64,000 nt of DNA from contig CAJQUW010005533.1 in the NCBI GenBank assembly GCA_907163375.1, positions 707,001 through 771,000 on the forward strand, given 5' to 3'. Positions 21,513 through 33,340 of this stretch are shown here, one piece after another. The number at the start of each line of letters is the position of its first letter. Position 1 is the stretch's first letter. The notes beneath the pieces are model-generated. The model saw nothing but the letters and a program-made list of their open reading frames with translations, made no database searches and was not told the DNA's origin. A program made the translations under genes and the position numbers. The stretch is from Prostheceraeus crozeri. Its lineage: Eukaryota > Platyhelminthes > Polycladida > Euryleptidae.

Positions 21513-21913
21513 AGTAATGGGCAAAAGACCGTTCCAGGACACCATAAAATTCAAAAAAATGGCATCTTTAAAAACGACATAAATTCATGAATTTAGACCC
21601 TTTTTCAGGTTTTTAAGACCTAAATACATGAATTTAGTCCATTCAAAAAGTACCATTTTTTCAAAAATGGTACTTTTTAAAAACGACATAAATTCATGAA
21701 CTTGAACCCTTTTTCAGGTTATGAAGACCTAAATTCATAAATTTGGGCGTTTTTAAAAATACCCAATTTTCAAATTTTTCAAAATCTCAAATTTGAGAAT
21801 TACAATTTTCTCGCTTAAATCATGACCGTTCCAGGACACCGAAAAAATCAGAAAAGTTAAGAATCTCAAATTTGAGAATTACAATTTTTACCTTGAAAAT
21901 CATGACCGTTCCA
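21513..21913. repeat. Polinton left terminal inverted repeat
   Basis: Matches 41405-41805 in inverted orientation with few differences. Internally it repeats ATGACCGTTCCAGGACACC (about 21825 and 21901, with a related copy at 21528) and contains palindromes such as AAATTCATGAATTT and CTCAAATTTGAG. These could be replication-origin or terminal-protein signals, as in other protein-primed linear genomes. Confidence 0.9.
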
Positions 21914-22015
21914 GGACACCGAAAATCATAAAAGTTGAGAATTTCAAATTCATGAATTTTATCCATCTTTCAGGTTTTTAAAATATAACATGTGACTAAT
22001 AATATTTCTTTAAAA

Positions 22016-22671
22016 ATGGAAGAAACAAAAGTGGAAGGAACTTCAGAAATGGAAGGAACCGCAAGAATATATCCTTCGTTATCATATGAACGTAGTTCTA
22101 CTTTAATGGACATTGAAAAGATTAACATTGAAAAAATGAACAAAGAAAAACACAAAGATAGAGTACGTTATATGAAAGATAAGAAATCTCAATTATTATT
22201 AAGATTAGAGCATTATAAAAAATTAAGAAAGAGATGGACTAAAGTTAAGAATGTAACACAAGGAATTGGCATATTCTTAACAATAAGTTTAGGTGCTTTA
22301 ACAATTGTTATATCTTCAGGTGTTTTAGTAATTCCAGTAGTTGCTACAGCTTTAACAGGTACGGGTGTTTTTGCAACTTCACTTGTTACAATGTTAGATA
22401 AATCTTTAATAACTAAGAAACGAAAATCATTAAAAACTAGCATTTACATATTAAAGAAGTTTATGACAAATTACATTACTACTTTCAAAGAGTATGTGAT
22501 GATAATGTTATTACGTTAGATGAGATTGAAAAATTTGATCAAATAGCTAATGAAGTAAATCAAATATCATTTCAATCGCAGACAGAAAAAGTTGATGATA
22601 AAAATAAAAAGGATGGCAAAATTTCTAGTGATGGTAAAATTTCTAATGAAGAAAATGACAAATTTTTTTAG
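22016..22671 (+). pseudogene. Polinton membrane-segment protein (unassigned)
   Basis: The start is ATG at 22016 in the context TTTAAAAATGG (MEETKVEGTSEME). A charged helical region (IEKINIEKMNKEKHKD, LLLRLEHYKKLRKRW) is followed by a hydrophobic segment (IGIFLTISLGALTIVISSG, VIPVVATALTGTGVF) that could span a membrane twice. A frameshift near 22470 moves the rest (VITLDEIEKFDQIANEV) into another frame that ends at 22671. It is probably a virion or membrane-associated protein by position; the function is unknown. Confidence 0.5.
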
Positions 22672-22846
22672 AAGAGCTAAAAACTTTAAGCGAAAATTTA
22701 AGCAAAACTTTATTAAACAAAACTTAAAACGAGAAAACTTTAAACGAAAAGATGTCAGACAACAAAGCCATAAAAAAATAATTTGTTCAGTAAAATGTTT
22801 TTGTTGTATTCCAATGTTACCACAAAATTCAAATATTATATTTTAA
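22655..22846 (+). CDS. Small very basic protein, possible virion core protein
   Basis: A 63-codon frame starts at ATG 22655, overlapping the end of the upstream gene by 17 bases. The first 45 residues are very rich in Lys and Arg (FFRRAKNFKRKFKQNF, LKRENFKRKDVRQQSHKK), then comes a short Cys-containing tail. Small basic proteins that package DNA are expected in this group of viruses (compare adenovirus core proteins), but the resemblance is one of composition only. The AT-rich DNA alone favours Lys codons, which lowers confidence. Confidence 0.35.
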   Translation: MTNFFRRAKNFKRKFKQNFIKQNLKRENFKRKDVRQQSHKKIICSVKCFCCIPMLPQNSNIIF

Positions 22847-23369
22847 AAATGGATAAAATTAGAGCTGATAATTTTAAAAGAATAAAACAATTAGAAGAGT
22901 TAATAAAACAAAGAAATATTATGAAAGAAAATCATCTTCAACATAGAATGATAAAAGCTGGTATTCAATCTGATATGTTTGAAAAAATGCAGCAAACCGA
23001 ACAAGGTAAAAACTGATTTTGAAAAAACTATGAAACCATTTAAAACTCTTGAAAAAGAAAGTACAAATAATGATAAACAAATTGATATAACAGATCCAGA
23101 GCACAAAACTATATTAGATGACTATGGATTACTAGAATCAAACATTAATAAGAAATTACCAAAATCTATGCAATTTGAACATTCTACTTCATTTATAGAT
23201 GGAAAAATAATACCTAGATTTTATCTCGGACAAAAAGAAATATTTCCACAACCTTTTCGAGGTTTAATTTTTTCACCAGATAAATCTCCTTTTAATTTAG
23301 ATAGAAATTTTGTTAATCTTTTAACCTTTTCACTACGGTAAGCTTTTAGCAGTCATTCCCTCAAAATAC

Positions 23370-23500
23370 GGCAGGCATACCAGGTATGCCATGGATAAGC
23401 ATCATTCAAAATGCGGTAAGCGAATCTGGCATACCAGGTATGCCATGACAAATCATCCCTCTAAAATACGGTAAGGAAATCTGGCATACTGGTATGCCAG
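23370..23500. repeat. piggyBac subterminal palindromic repeats
   Basis: Three units of the form AAAATACGG or AAAATGCGG followed by CTGGCATACCAGGTATGCC lie about 50-60 bp apart, just inside the left end. A single copy lies just inside the right end (25742-25760). Arrays like this are likely transposase-binding sites. Confidence 0.75.
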
Positions 23501-23779
23501 ATTATTCCCATTTTTTAGATGAGAATCAGTGTTTTATCGTCATTTGTGCACATATCTTCTAGATATTGACTTAGGGAAACACATCCACCGTAGAAAGCGC
23601 TTTCGAACAATAACAAGTTCGTCAGAATCGGCGTGAATAAGTCGCTTTTGATTGGCAATTTGCACTCACCACAGCGTTGCAGGTCAATTAGGCGGGAGAA
23701 CACGCATTCATTTCTGCATTTAGGATCATATCGCGATCTTCAAGAGCTGCCAAGTCTAGCGTAATTAACAATTTATTCC

Positions 23780-25463
23780 ATCACGCGGCGCACAGTCCCA
23801 TCAATTCAGATGAAGAGCCGACATATTCTGATGAAGGTGACGAAGACAGTTCTAGTGAGGATGAGGCTGAAATCCAAAATCTGGTGATTGGCATTTTGTT
23901 GAGCCAGATAGAGACTCGCGTTTGATGATATGCTTGAATCTTAGGCACACCTGGCATAAACCCTTTACTTGATGTTCCTGAAAATGTTGAAGATATTTCA
24001 TTTTTCGTTGATTTGTTCCTGTCATCTAAATTGTTTTCCACAATACGAAAATGACAAATGAGAGGCATGAGATATATCGCAGCGATAATGAACTCGCAAA
24101 GGAATGGGACAGCGTGACGGAAGATGAAATGCGGAAATATTTCGGATTATCTCTACTCATGGGACTTAGCAAGGAGCCAGAACTTCACCTTTGCTGGAGC
24201 AAAGACGAAAAATACTTCAGTCCTTTCTTTGAACGAATGGAGTGCTTGCCACGAGACCGATTTTTCTCAATAACTAAATTTGTTCGCTTTGCATCCTACA
24301 ACTCGCTTTCTACTGATTCAAAGAGTGAAGATAAAATTCTGCCTTTTTGTGATATGGTTCGTGATATTTGTATGAATAACTACCTGCCTGACGTGAAATT
24401 TCTGTTGATGAGACTGCTTTTATTCAAAGGTAGATTGCACTTTCGGCAATATGTGCCAATAAATAAGCGCGCCCGCTACGGTTTGAAAACTTTTGTCTTG
24501 TCTGAGGCGAGTACTGGATAGGATACGTTTGGAAATTTTCTTCTGTATTCTGGAAAAAACACTTGGGATGATGAAATACAATGCTCATTGAAGAAGTCTG
24601 AACAAGCTGTTCAACTTTCTCGTCCGCTCTTTGATTTGGGATATCACATTTTCCTCGACAATTGGTTTTCTTCATGTGCTCTCGCCGAATATCTCTTGGA
24701 ATATGATACGTTACTTACTGGAAACCATCCGCCGCAACAGAGGCCACCGCCTCAATTACGCAATCGCAATTTTCAAGCGCAGCATGTCTTTTTATGCGCA
24801 AGGGTGACGTACTAATCAGTCGATATGATGACAAAAAAGCAAGCGGAAAAAAATTGATCTACATGATAGATTCTTGTTCCCACGCTGGTACCCCGGAAGT
24901 TGTGTCCCGCTGAAAGGATAGAGTTACAACTGCTGTCAGCAAACCCAACTCAGTTTTGCTCTACAATAAAAACATGGGCGGGGTAGATCTCGCAGACAGA
25001 TGCCTGGAACCATATTCCCCCACATGAAAAACATACAGTGGTTTACCAAATACGCTATTTACCTAATTCATATATTGGTCAGAAATTCTTTTGTGCTTTA
25101 TCAAAGGTAGGGTGGCTCACTTACTTTTCTACGCTACACAGACAAAGTCATTGAATATCTCGTACTTGAAACTGGCTCTGCTCGCAAACGAAAACCTAAC
25201 GTCGTCGACTGATTGAAACTAGCGGAGAATCTCAACAAGCAAACAACTCTGGAGCGCGAATGTCGCTTGCAAATAGCCAGGAGCATTGTTTGGAAAAGAT
25301 TCCAGCTACTGATTTGATCTCAAAGCCCCAGAAGAGATGCAGAATCTGTTTTAAAGATGGTTTTCGAAAGATGTCACGGTTCCAATGCACTGCCTGTGCG
25401 GGAAAACCTGGAGTGTACTCAACTGGAAAGTGCTTCCAACTTTTTCACTCGATTAGCTTGTGA
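23780..25463 (+). pseudogene. piggyBac transposase, multiply frameshifted
   Basis: It starts with an acidic N-terminus (SDEEPTYSDEGDEDSSSEDE). The conserved core has EIYRSDNELAKEWDSVTE and FGLSLLMGLSKEPEL, then a VDE in one frame directly beside LLLFKGRLHFRQYVPI in another (first catalytic Asp), HIFLDNWFSSCALAEYLL (second Asp) and NKNMGGVDLADRC (third Asp, about 24965-25005). The C-terminal Cys-rich domain is clear: KRCRICFKDGF, RFQCTACAGKPG and KCFQLFHS (about 25340-25455). All three catalytic residues remain, but at least four frameshifts or stops inactivate the gene. Confidence 0.85.
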
Positions 25464-26174
25464 TTGTTATTAACTGCTACCAACAATGAATAAGAGTTAA
25501 GTTTGTTGATGATTATGTAAGATCGAGTTTGCTTTAATATTTTTAGAAGATTTTCATAAATTGCAGTTTTATTCACTAGCTTAACCTCATGTTTAGTGTT
25601 TAGTTATTTACAACAAAACATACCTCGACAGGCAAAATTAACCGTATTATAGAGAAATGACTTCGTTGTCAGTTCAATAGACAATCGTAAAATGCGCGCG
25701 TAATGGGGAAAACCTTACCGCTGCTGGCGGAATGATTTGCATGGCATACCTGGTATGCCAGCCGTAGTGAAAAGGTTAAGAGGAGCAGCTTTAAATAATT
25801 ATGCTGTAGAAGATCTTATAAAATATAAAGCTATGTTAGACAGAGTTGGTGCAGTAAAATCTCTAAGACGTTACAAACAATTAGAAAATGTATTATCAAC
25901 GGGAGTTAAAGTAGGAAAAGGTTTATCTGAAAAACAGAAAACAGAAACAACCATATTTTTACCAGATGATCCACAAGAATTACTAAATAGATTAAATATT
26001 TTAATATCTGCAATAAAAGAAGGACATAATTCTAGTTTCAATGAAATTCATGCTATATTGAAAAGACTGTTAGAAAAGAAGATTCTAAATGAAGAGGATT
26101 ATAAAAGTGTAGCTGAAATATGTTGTTTCTAATTTTTTTTAAAAAAAATATCTATTTAAAATTTTAACTAAAAA

Positions 26175-26960
26175 ATGTGTTCAGCAGATTTAGACAAAAT
26201 TAATAATCATTTAGAAAATTTGACAGAGATTTTGGGTTCATCAAAATTTAGTACGACTTTGAAAATTATAACCACTACTTCATCACACACTTGTAATTTA
26301 GAACCCATTCTACATTTAGAACAAAATAAAAATTATCATATTGCATTGACTAGTTTCTCTACATTTAACACTATTCAAAATGTTATAAAAGATGTGAATG
26401 ATCAATTTAGATATTCTACTGATAAAGGGAAAACGTGGAAAGTACTAACTTTTCTTCCTGGTTCTTAAGAAGTTGAATCAATATCAAATGAAATTAAGAG
26501 AAATTTAGGTATACCATTTAAAGATAAGAAACAATTACATTTTGCAGTTGAACCGGCAGTTAATAAATTTTCTCTTACTTTAGACGAAATCATCAAGTTG
26601 ATTTTAATCATGATAGATCATTGTCAAAGCTATTAGGATTTAATAAACAAACTATAGTCAAGGTTATCATTTAGGTGAGAAGATTCCAAAAATAACTGAA
26701 ATAAATTCAATTGTTGTACATTGTGACATTATTGAAGGAGGATATATAAATGGTAAATTATCAAATTTAATATTCAGTTTTCCAGCTTTTACTGTACCCA
26801 TTGGTTATAGATTAAATGTATTTCCACAAACACTAATATATTTTCCTATTACAAGAAAAACTATTAACAACATTAACATTAGAATCACTGATGAGAAAGG
26901 ACAAGAAATAAATTTTGGAGGTGAAGAGATTATGATAGATCTTTTGGTTCGAGAGGTATA
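26175..26960 (+). pseudogene. Polinton penton-like minor capsid protein
   Basis: The start is ATG at 26175 in CTAAAAAATG (MCSADLDKINNHLENLTEIL). It shows the family pattern of a beta-rich protein: LEQNKNYHIALTSFSTFNTI, then a YSTDKGKTWKVLTFLPGS segment, and, after a stop at 26466 and later frame breaks, IVVHCDIIEGGYINGK, FSFPAFTVPIGYRLNVFP and INNINIRITDEKGQEI up to a stop near 26960. This order is typical of the single-jelly-roll penton-type protein of Polintons. It would form the five-fold vertices. One internal stop and at least one frameshift disable it. Confidence 0.6.
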
Positions 26961-27052
26961 AACTCCTACGCGAAGCTAGAGAAGTTTAATTTTCTTCTTC
27001 TTCTTTAGAAACAAAAAATAAAAAAATAAAAATAAAATTTTTTTATTAAAAA

Positions 27053-27825
27053 ATGAGTGAATTACCTCCATTTAATAAAAAAAAACTTAAATTTAATCAT
27101 CATCCAAATTTATGTAATAAAGTTTTGTCAGTTATTTGTGGAAGATCAGGTTGTGGAAAAAACGTATCTATTGTTTAAAATTTTAACGACAAATGTCCAA
27201 ATTTTTTGGATTATAACAATCTTATAATTTATACAACAACGGCAGAACAACCCGTCTATCAATTTTTAAAATATGGATTTGAAAATAATCTTAAAAAACA
27301 GCAATTGCTTCATTATTCAAAGAATATGAAAATTCTGAATATGAAGAAGAAATAAGTTCGTGGTGTGAAGAAGCAACAAAAAATAATCAGTTAGTTGAAT
27401 CCAATAAAAATAAGCATATAAAGATACAACTAATAGATGATAGTGGTAATATGCAAGATCCTAGTAAACTAGATAAAACAATGAAACATTGTGTAATTTT
27501 TGATGATTGTGTTAATGATAGAAATCAGTCAGTTCAGAGAAATTATTTCACAAGAGGTAGACATAATAACTGTAGTGTTTTTTATTTAACACAAAGTATG
27601 TATTCATTAGACGGAAGTGTTATTAGAAAGAATGCAAATATATTTATACTATTTGAAATAAATGCAAGAAACTTAAGTGATTTGTTAAGAGATTTATGTG
27701 TAAGAAATAAAGATGAATTTAAACAATCGTGTAACAATGCTTGGTCAAAAGATTATGGATTCATTACAATTAATATTGATAAAAAAATTCATGATAGAGT
27801 TATAGAACATTTGTTTACCGAGTGA
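27053..27825 (+). pseudogene. Genome-packaging ATPase (FtsK/A32-like)
   Basis: The start is ATG at 27053 in TAAAAAATG (MSELPPFNKKKLKFNHHPN). The Walker A motif reads VICGRSGCGKN, with the frame broken at or just after its end, so a Thr/Ser is not in phase. The Walker B region is HCVIFDDCVND at about 27490. It is followed by the family motif YFTRGRHNNCSVFYLTQS and IRKNANIFILFEIN, all in one open frame to the stop at 27825. Such ATPases pump viral DNA into the capsid. There are at least two frameshifts between 27170 and 27400. Confidence 0.85.
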
Positions 27826-29403
27826 TAAAAAATATACAAATATAGTGTTATAATATTTTATTATTTTTTATTTTATGTATATATCAAATTTGTCTATCTT
27901 AGAAATTAGAAAATTAAAAAGGTGAAGTAGTTATTCCATCAGGTAAAATTTTTCTTTTATCATCAAATGGATCTAATGCTAATTTATGTTCTTCTTTTAA
28001 ATACATTTTATGTTTCTTTGAATTAAGTATATAATTACATGCTGTTTATATTTCATTATTAAATAATGCATTTTTATAATCTTTAATCTTGAAATGTTAT
28101 TTGATTAGCCACTGATGCCTTTCAAATTCCTTTTAATGTTTTATGTGTTTTAATATTATTAGTTGTATCATAACAGTAACATTTAGATTTTAAAAACATA
28201 GCTTCTGTTATGAAATCTTCATTTCCTTCTAATTCATCTTTTACTTTACATAAATCAGAAGGATGAATGATATCTTTTATTTTATTAATTTCTTCATCAA
28301 GTGTAGAATTATACGGTATTGTTAATTCTAAGAAAACAGAATCGGTATCTGTAAAGTGTAATTTATAGTTTTTTGCCATAAGCAGGTGCTAAATAATCAT
28401 ATATAAATCTATACATAAATAGTTTAGCTAATTCTAATATAGTGAAACCAATGAAATTAAACTTATCATGTTTTACGCTAATTCGACGTAAATGTACAGC
28501 ACATAGTTCATCACTAAATCTAGTAGTTCTTTTATATGTAGGTTTCCTTGTTAAATTTGAAACCTATCTTTATCATAAACTATTTCAATATTTTGTCTAT
28601 TACGCACATTTTCTAAAGTCTTACCATAAAATGCATTATTCATTAATTTGAAGAACACGTTTCCAAAATCATCTTTATTTCTTTTAGCTATTTTGCGTTT
28701 TTCAATATTGAACTCTATATAATTTTTTAACCACCTAGATTTTTTGATAAAATAGTTTTCGATGTATTTTGGTGAGAATCATTCCATGATCTAAATACCA
28801 ATCTAGCATTCTTCCTTCAACAACATACTTTCCTTTATTGCTTTGTGTTAACATAAATTTTTTTGTTGGTCTGTATTTTTTAGGAATTAAAGATTTTTGA
28901 TAATCTGAAAAATCTTCTATATTAGGAATTTTGTTTTCGGGACAGAAAGGAAAATATTTTGTTTTATCTTTTATTTCATCAGGGTATACTAAATCAACTT
29001 CATATATATAACCATGATTATAATTTCCATCATATCTTTTTTGATAATCAAGAATATTACACCATGACATTTCACCTGTTGGTAATTCTTGTATCATGCA
29101 AGAAGAATATAAGCTATTAAAATCATAATATAACAAATAGTTTTCTCTCATGATTTCATCAACTGCTGCTTGACTATCTTCATTTGATATAAGTCCTTCT
29201 ATATTTTGATTAAACAATTTTATAAACTGATCACTTTCTTCTGGAGATAAAGGTTTCATTATTCCATAATCATCAGGATTTACTTTTTTATTGTAACACT
29301 GTACATAACGATTACCTAAAACTGATGAAACTCCACCTCTAATTCCAGATTCAAAAAATAATAATTTATCATATGTATTTTCTTTATAATGTTTAAGGTT
29401 AAC

Positions 29404-29430
29404 GGACTTTGTCCTAGAGCCATCGGCTTG
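29404..29430. repeat. Double hairpin, 3-nt loops (in pPolB)
   Basis: GGAC-TTT-GTCC, linker TA, then GAGCC-ATC-GGCTT. It is in frame in the polymerase gene and adds codons reading QADGSRTKS on the minus strand. Confidence 0.75.
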
Positions 29431-30117
29431 AACACCAGTATGTTTTAATCCTGCTAGCCATGTTAAACCTGGTGTAGAATAACAATAACATGGATCTATC
29501 CGTAATATTCTAAACACATGTCACGAAAGTTTTCGAAAAGATCAGCTAGTATTAATACATCTATCTGAAGATATTTCATTGTATAATCATACATTGTTTT
29601 ACAATTTAACTCTCTCCAATTCTTTTCAGCTTCTGCATAGTCTTCGTCAGATAATTGTGATTGTTTTAATGTTGATTTAAATTTATTTATTGGAGGAAGT
29701 TGTTCTTCTTCCATAATTTTATTCACAGAATTAAAATCTCCAGTTATGTACTCATACGGAAATATTCCTTTTAAAGGTTTTAAATTATATTTATTTAATA
29801 TTTTACATTGTTCAGATTTCAAAGTTTTTCCCATAACATCTAATGAATAAGGAGTAAAAAAATCTAAATGCATCTAAAATTCTAATACAACCTAATTGCA
29901 TTGAAAAATATTCTTCTTCTGTTTTACATAGTACATTTATTTGTTGTTGTAATTTTTCAGATGAAAATAAATCTTTCATTACTAGATGGAAATCATATTT
30001 AGAACCATTATAGAAATATAGAGGAAAAAAGTTATATTTAAATTTATTAGCATTAAGATTACAAGAATTATGTGCTGCACCTCTATATAATCCATTTAGA
30101 TGATCATGATCTTTTAC

Positions 30118-30150
30118 CTTGACGGCAGAGCCGTCGCTTCGCTTGTCAAG
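30118..30150. repeat. Hairpin element (in pPolB)
   Basis: GACGGC-AGA-GCCGTC followed by GCTTCGC; outer CTTGAC and GTCAAG also pair. It encodes LDKRSDGSAVK in the polymerase gene. Confidence 0.7.
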
Positions 30151-30473
30151 ATATCTATCTTTGCCATTTTTATAATTTTTTGTAAATTCTTTTCCACAGT
30201 AATAACATTTTGTTTCATTAATAAAATTTAATTTTTCTTTTTCTGTTAATGGCATCATCGGTATATTTGTTTCAAGCAATTGTGAAAAATAATTTTGTAA
30301 TTCTTCTACTTTCTTTGTAAACATTTCTGAACTATCTCACCATAGTATTGATAATATTCTGATTTAAATAATTCAGGATAATTTGAATGAATGTACATTC
30401 CCCAACATAATGGTTTTTGTTCAAATAAATATTTTTCTTTACTTTGTTCAGATGCACTTTTTTCATAATTACA

Positions 30474-30498
30474 AACCGAAGGTTCTAGGGCTTGGCCC
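30474..30498. repeat. Double hairpin, 3-nt loops (in pPolB)
   Basis: AACC-GAA-GGTT, linker CTA, then GGGC-TTG-GCCC. It is nearly the reverse complement of the unit at 33154, so the element inserts in both orientations. Confidence 0.8.
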
Positions 30499-30528
30499 GT
30501 ACCATTTTCAGAATTATAATTTTCAGAA

Positions 30529-30557
30529 TCGGGCAAAGCCCTGGAACTTTCCGTTCG
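30529..30557. repeat. Double hairpin, 3-nt loops (in pPolB)
   Basis: GGGC-AAA-GCCC, linker TG, then a GAAC...GTTC stem. On the minus strand it is read as RTESSRALPDS. It lies only about 30 bp from the previous unit, in opposite orientation. Confidence 0.8.
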
Positions 30558-32587
30558 ATTTTGTGTCATATTAACATTATATGCTTTCAAAATCACAATA
30601 AATAGTAAAGGGTACTTTATTTTTAAAATACATTTATTATATTCTAAATAATCATCTTTAGGAAATGTGTTTCTGACTGCTTCATTTTGTTGGCAATTCT
30701 CCAAATGTCTATTCATTTCTTCTTTAGTTCTAAAACTTGTCATACATTGGAGACAAGGAAAATTGGCATTATCTGAAGTTTTTGTGAATATAGAAACATC
30801 TTTACACAATATAAAATGACCCTGATAATATAATATATTCGCTTGTGCTGGCTGTTTTGTCTGTTCTAGTTTTTCAAATTTATCTTGATATATTTCATGT
30901 GTTTCATCAATTTCTTTTGTAAGATTTAATGTATTTCGATGAAAATTTTGATTTAATATTTGTAACTGATAACTATATTCTTTATCATATTGTTCTTTAT
31001 ATTGTTGTAGACATTTTTTTTAAAGATTCATTTATTTTTTGATTGGTTTCATTTTCTTCATTATTTAATTCTTTATTATCTTCATTTAATTTTTGAATCG
31101 TTTCTATCTTATTTTGATATTTATGGCCATATTCTTGTACTAATATTTTTGTTTGTCGTTGATAATCTGTTTTACAATTTTGTAAAATTTCATTTAAATT
31201 TTGTAATTTTTGTTGATATTCTAAAGATAAAGATAAATAATCGGTATCATAATCATAATTATAATTACGTCCTTTATAATTATTATGACTAATCATTATT
31301 GGTGATAGTGTTTTTATAATTTCAAATTTTTCAGTACATATTATATTTCCTTGGTAAAAAATATTATGATGCATGTAATTTCCCCTATCATTATATACTA
31401 TTTCTGATTGACATAAATTTTTATTATTCAAATAAAATTTTTTTGAATCTGAGTAAAGTGGAGTAATTTTACCAATAGAAACATAATTCACATTTAATTC
31501 AAAAACATTTACTTCTATTAAATTTTTATTCTTTTTATGAAACTTTTTTAACCTATTATAATCATATGGAAATTCATCTAAGCCATCAGAAAGATCAAAT
31601 TCATTTATGTATTCTTCTTTATTGTAATGACTTAGTCTTTCTTTGTGATATTTTGCAGGATGTAAATGTGCTATAATACTCCACAGAAAACAATAATCAT
31701 CTTCATTTTTTATGTTGATTATTTGTGGTGAACTGAAAGGCAAAGGAACATAACTACCACCAGTATTATTTTTATATTTATCAATTACTATTTTCTTAGA
31801 TAGTATTTTAACAAATCTCCAACCAGATTCACGTAACTGGGCTTCAATTATACAATTTACTAATTTAAGTATCATTGATTCAAATATGGGTTGTATATCA
31901 TTTACATTATGAATTTCTTGTGAATTTGTAAAATGTCCTTGTATTATTTCTTCAGGAATTCCATCAGGTCCATTTTTTGTATAAAGTACTTCTACATTCA
32001 TATAACATTTGAAAGATTTCTTAAATATATTATAAAAGTTTGTTAATACATTATAAAAAGTTTCATCGGTTTCATTATGTTCAACAGATTCATTAAATAA
32101 ATATTTTATATCTTAAATTTATATTTTATATATTTTTTTCGTTCAGCTTCATCAAATTCATCAGTATCGCTAAATAAATATCTTCCATCTGGTAGGGTCT
32201 CATCTTCACTATTAAAAACTTTTTTATATTCCGAATGTGAATAATCATCAAACATTTTTTTAACTTTTATATCAGTAGACAATGTTTCTAGATAGTTTTT
32301 ATAACTATTTAATTTTAATATATTTCCTTATCAACTCGTTCTACATTTTGTAAATGCAATTTACTATTTAAATGAGATTGATAACTTCTTTTTGTTTGCA
32401 ACTTTTTTTTACATAAGTTACAATAAAACTTGGTATTTTCCATTTTTTTATTTTTTAAAGAAAAAAATTGTGTTTTAATTTTAGATATAAACATTCTAAT
32501 ATCAAGGACTTGAGAGTTAATATATATCATCATATATTTCACGTTCTTTAGTTATTTTTTTTCTTTATCATATTAAGTTTAATCATA

Positions 32588-33340
32588 TTAAGTTTCATCA
32601 TATAATGTTTTATCAAAAGATAATTTAAATTTATTTTCACTAACTATTGATTCTTCATCATCATAAATTGATTCTTCATCATCATAAATTACACTTTTTG
32701 GTATAGGATGCCCTTCCATGATAGGATACCATTCTCTTATTGGAATATCTAATTCTAAATTACATCTTTTATCTGATAATAATATAATAGAGAAAAATAT
32801 TGGTCTTTGATCTCTTTTGGAAAATTTAATAACACCACTATAATCTGAATCACTTTTAGTTTTTATTAAAGATGATAAAATTTTAAATTGATTAGATGTA
32901 AATCCTAATTTAAATTTTGTAGACCCGACACATAGTTGTCTAACAGTATCTTCAACTATTCCATCATTATTATTTTCAATTGTAAGAAAATGAAATTTAG
33001 ATAAATTTTTATAATTACTAATATTTTTATAATCTTTTTTACCATTTACACCTTTTTCAGATGTTACAGAATCATATTATCATTTATATTATCATCATCT
33101 ATATTATTATCATCTATATTATTATCATTATTATCATAAGATTCTTTAAGATCGGGCAAAGCCCTAGAACCTTCGGTTCGTTTATTATGATTATGGTCAT
33201 TGTTAATAGTATAAGGTGTAGTCCACATATAAATTTTCTCTTGTTGAGCTAAACCATTTATATAAGATTTTAATAAATTAATATTTAAGTTTGTATATAA
33301 TCCTATATACGTATCATCATCATATCTTTGGGGCATTTCT
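32588..33340 (-). pseudogene. Polinton gene of unknown function
   Basis: Two open frames on the minus strand follow each other with one break near 33065. The first contains MPQRYDDDTYIGLYTNLNIN and AQQEKIYMWTTPYTINN and a double hairpin encoding RTEGSRALPDL, then an Asp/Asn-rich repeat (NIDDNNIDDDNINDN). The second contains VRQLCVGSTKFKLGF, RDQRPIFFSIILLSDKR and LDIPIREWYPIMEGHP and ends near 32588. No known domain was recognised. Its position beside the polymerase is not diagnostic. A more upstream start (to about 33500) is possible. Confidence 0.45.
33154..33179. repeat. Double hairpin, 3-nt loops (reference copy)
   Basis: GGGC-AAA-GCCC, linker TA, GAACC-TTC-GGTTC: the cleanest copy of the family. 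On the minus strand it is translated in frame as RTEGSRALPDL. Confidence 0.85.

Larger units (their letters stand above)
23325..25775 (+). mobile_element. piggyBac element inserted in a Polinton gene
   Basis: The perfect inverted ends CCTTTTCACTACGG (23325-23338) and CCGTAGTGAAAAGG (25762-25775) are each flanked by TTAA, the piggyBac target. The length of 2.45 kb is normal for a full copy. Subterminal repeats contain the palindrome GGCATACCAGGTATGCC (about 23374 and 23434, a shorter relative near 23482) and a matching GGCATACCTGGTATGCC near 25743 at the right end. A transposase lies on the plus strand. Base composition is more balanced than in the Polinton around it. Confidence 0.95.
22849..26132 (+). 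pseudogene. Polinton conserved gene of unknown function, split by piggyBac
   Basis: The start is ATG at 22849 (MDKIRADNFKRIKQLEEL) with a coiled-coil N-terminus. A frameshift near 22980 leads into the second part (KTDFEKTMKPFKTLEKES, PEHKTILDDYGLLESN, PRFYLGQKEIFPQPF). The piggyBac element enters at the TTAA 23321-23324. Beyond it the gene resumes at 25780 in the matching frame (GAALNNYAVEDLIKYK) and ends with a domain of the type FLPDDPQELLNRLNIL then ILKRLLEKKILNEEDYKS. I recall similar C-terminal domains in other Polinton-encoded proteins of unknown role. Apart from the insert there is only one frame break. Confidence 0.6.
27914..32443 (-). pseudogene. Protein-primed DNA polymerase B (pPolB), frameshifted
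   Basis: The gene probably starts at 32443 with a C2H2-like finger (FYCNLCKKKL, HLNSKLHLQ). Then come ESGWRFVKILSKKIVIDKY and INIKNEDDYCFLWSIIAHLH (the N-terminal region of Polinton polymerases), a finger (FPCLQCMTSF), a Cys/His motif (CYYCGKEF, VKVKDHDHLNGLYRG), exonuclease motifs (FYNGSKYDFHLVMKDLF; YLQIDVLILADLFENFR), polymerase motif A (YYDFNSLYSSCM), motif B (LMNNAFYGKTLENVRNRQ) and motif C (LHFTDTDSVFLEL, about 28345). The tail LALDPFDDKRKILPDG ends near 27914. About seven frame breaks disrupt it. Polymerases of this class replicate linear DNA from a terminal protein. The complete motif set supports a full-length ancestor. Confidence 0.92.
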
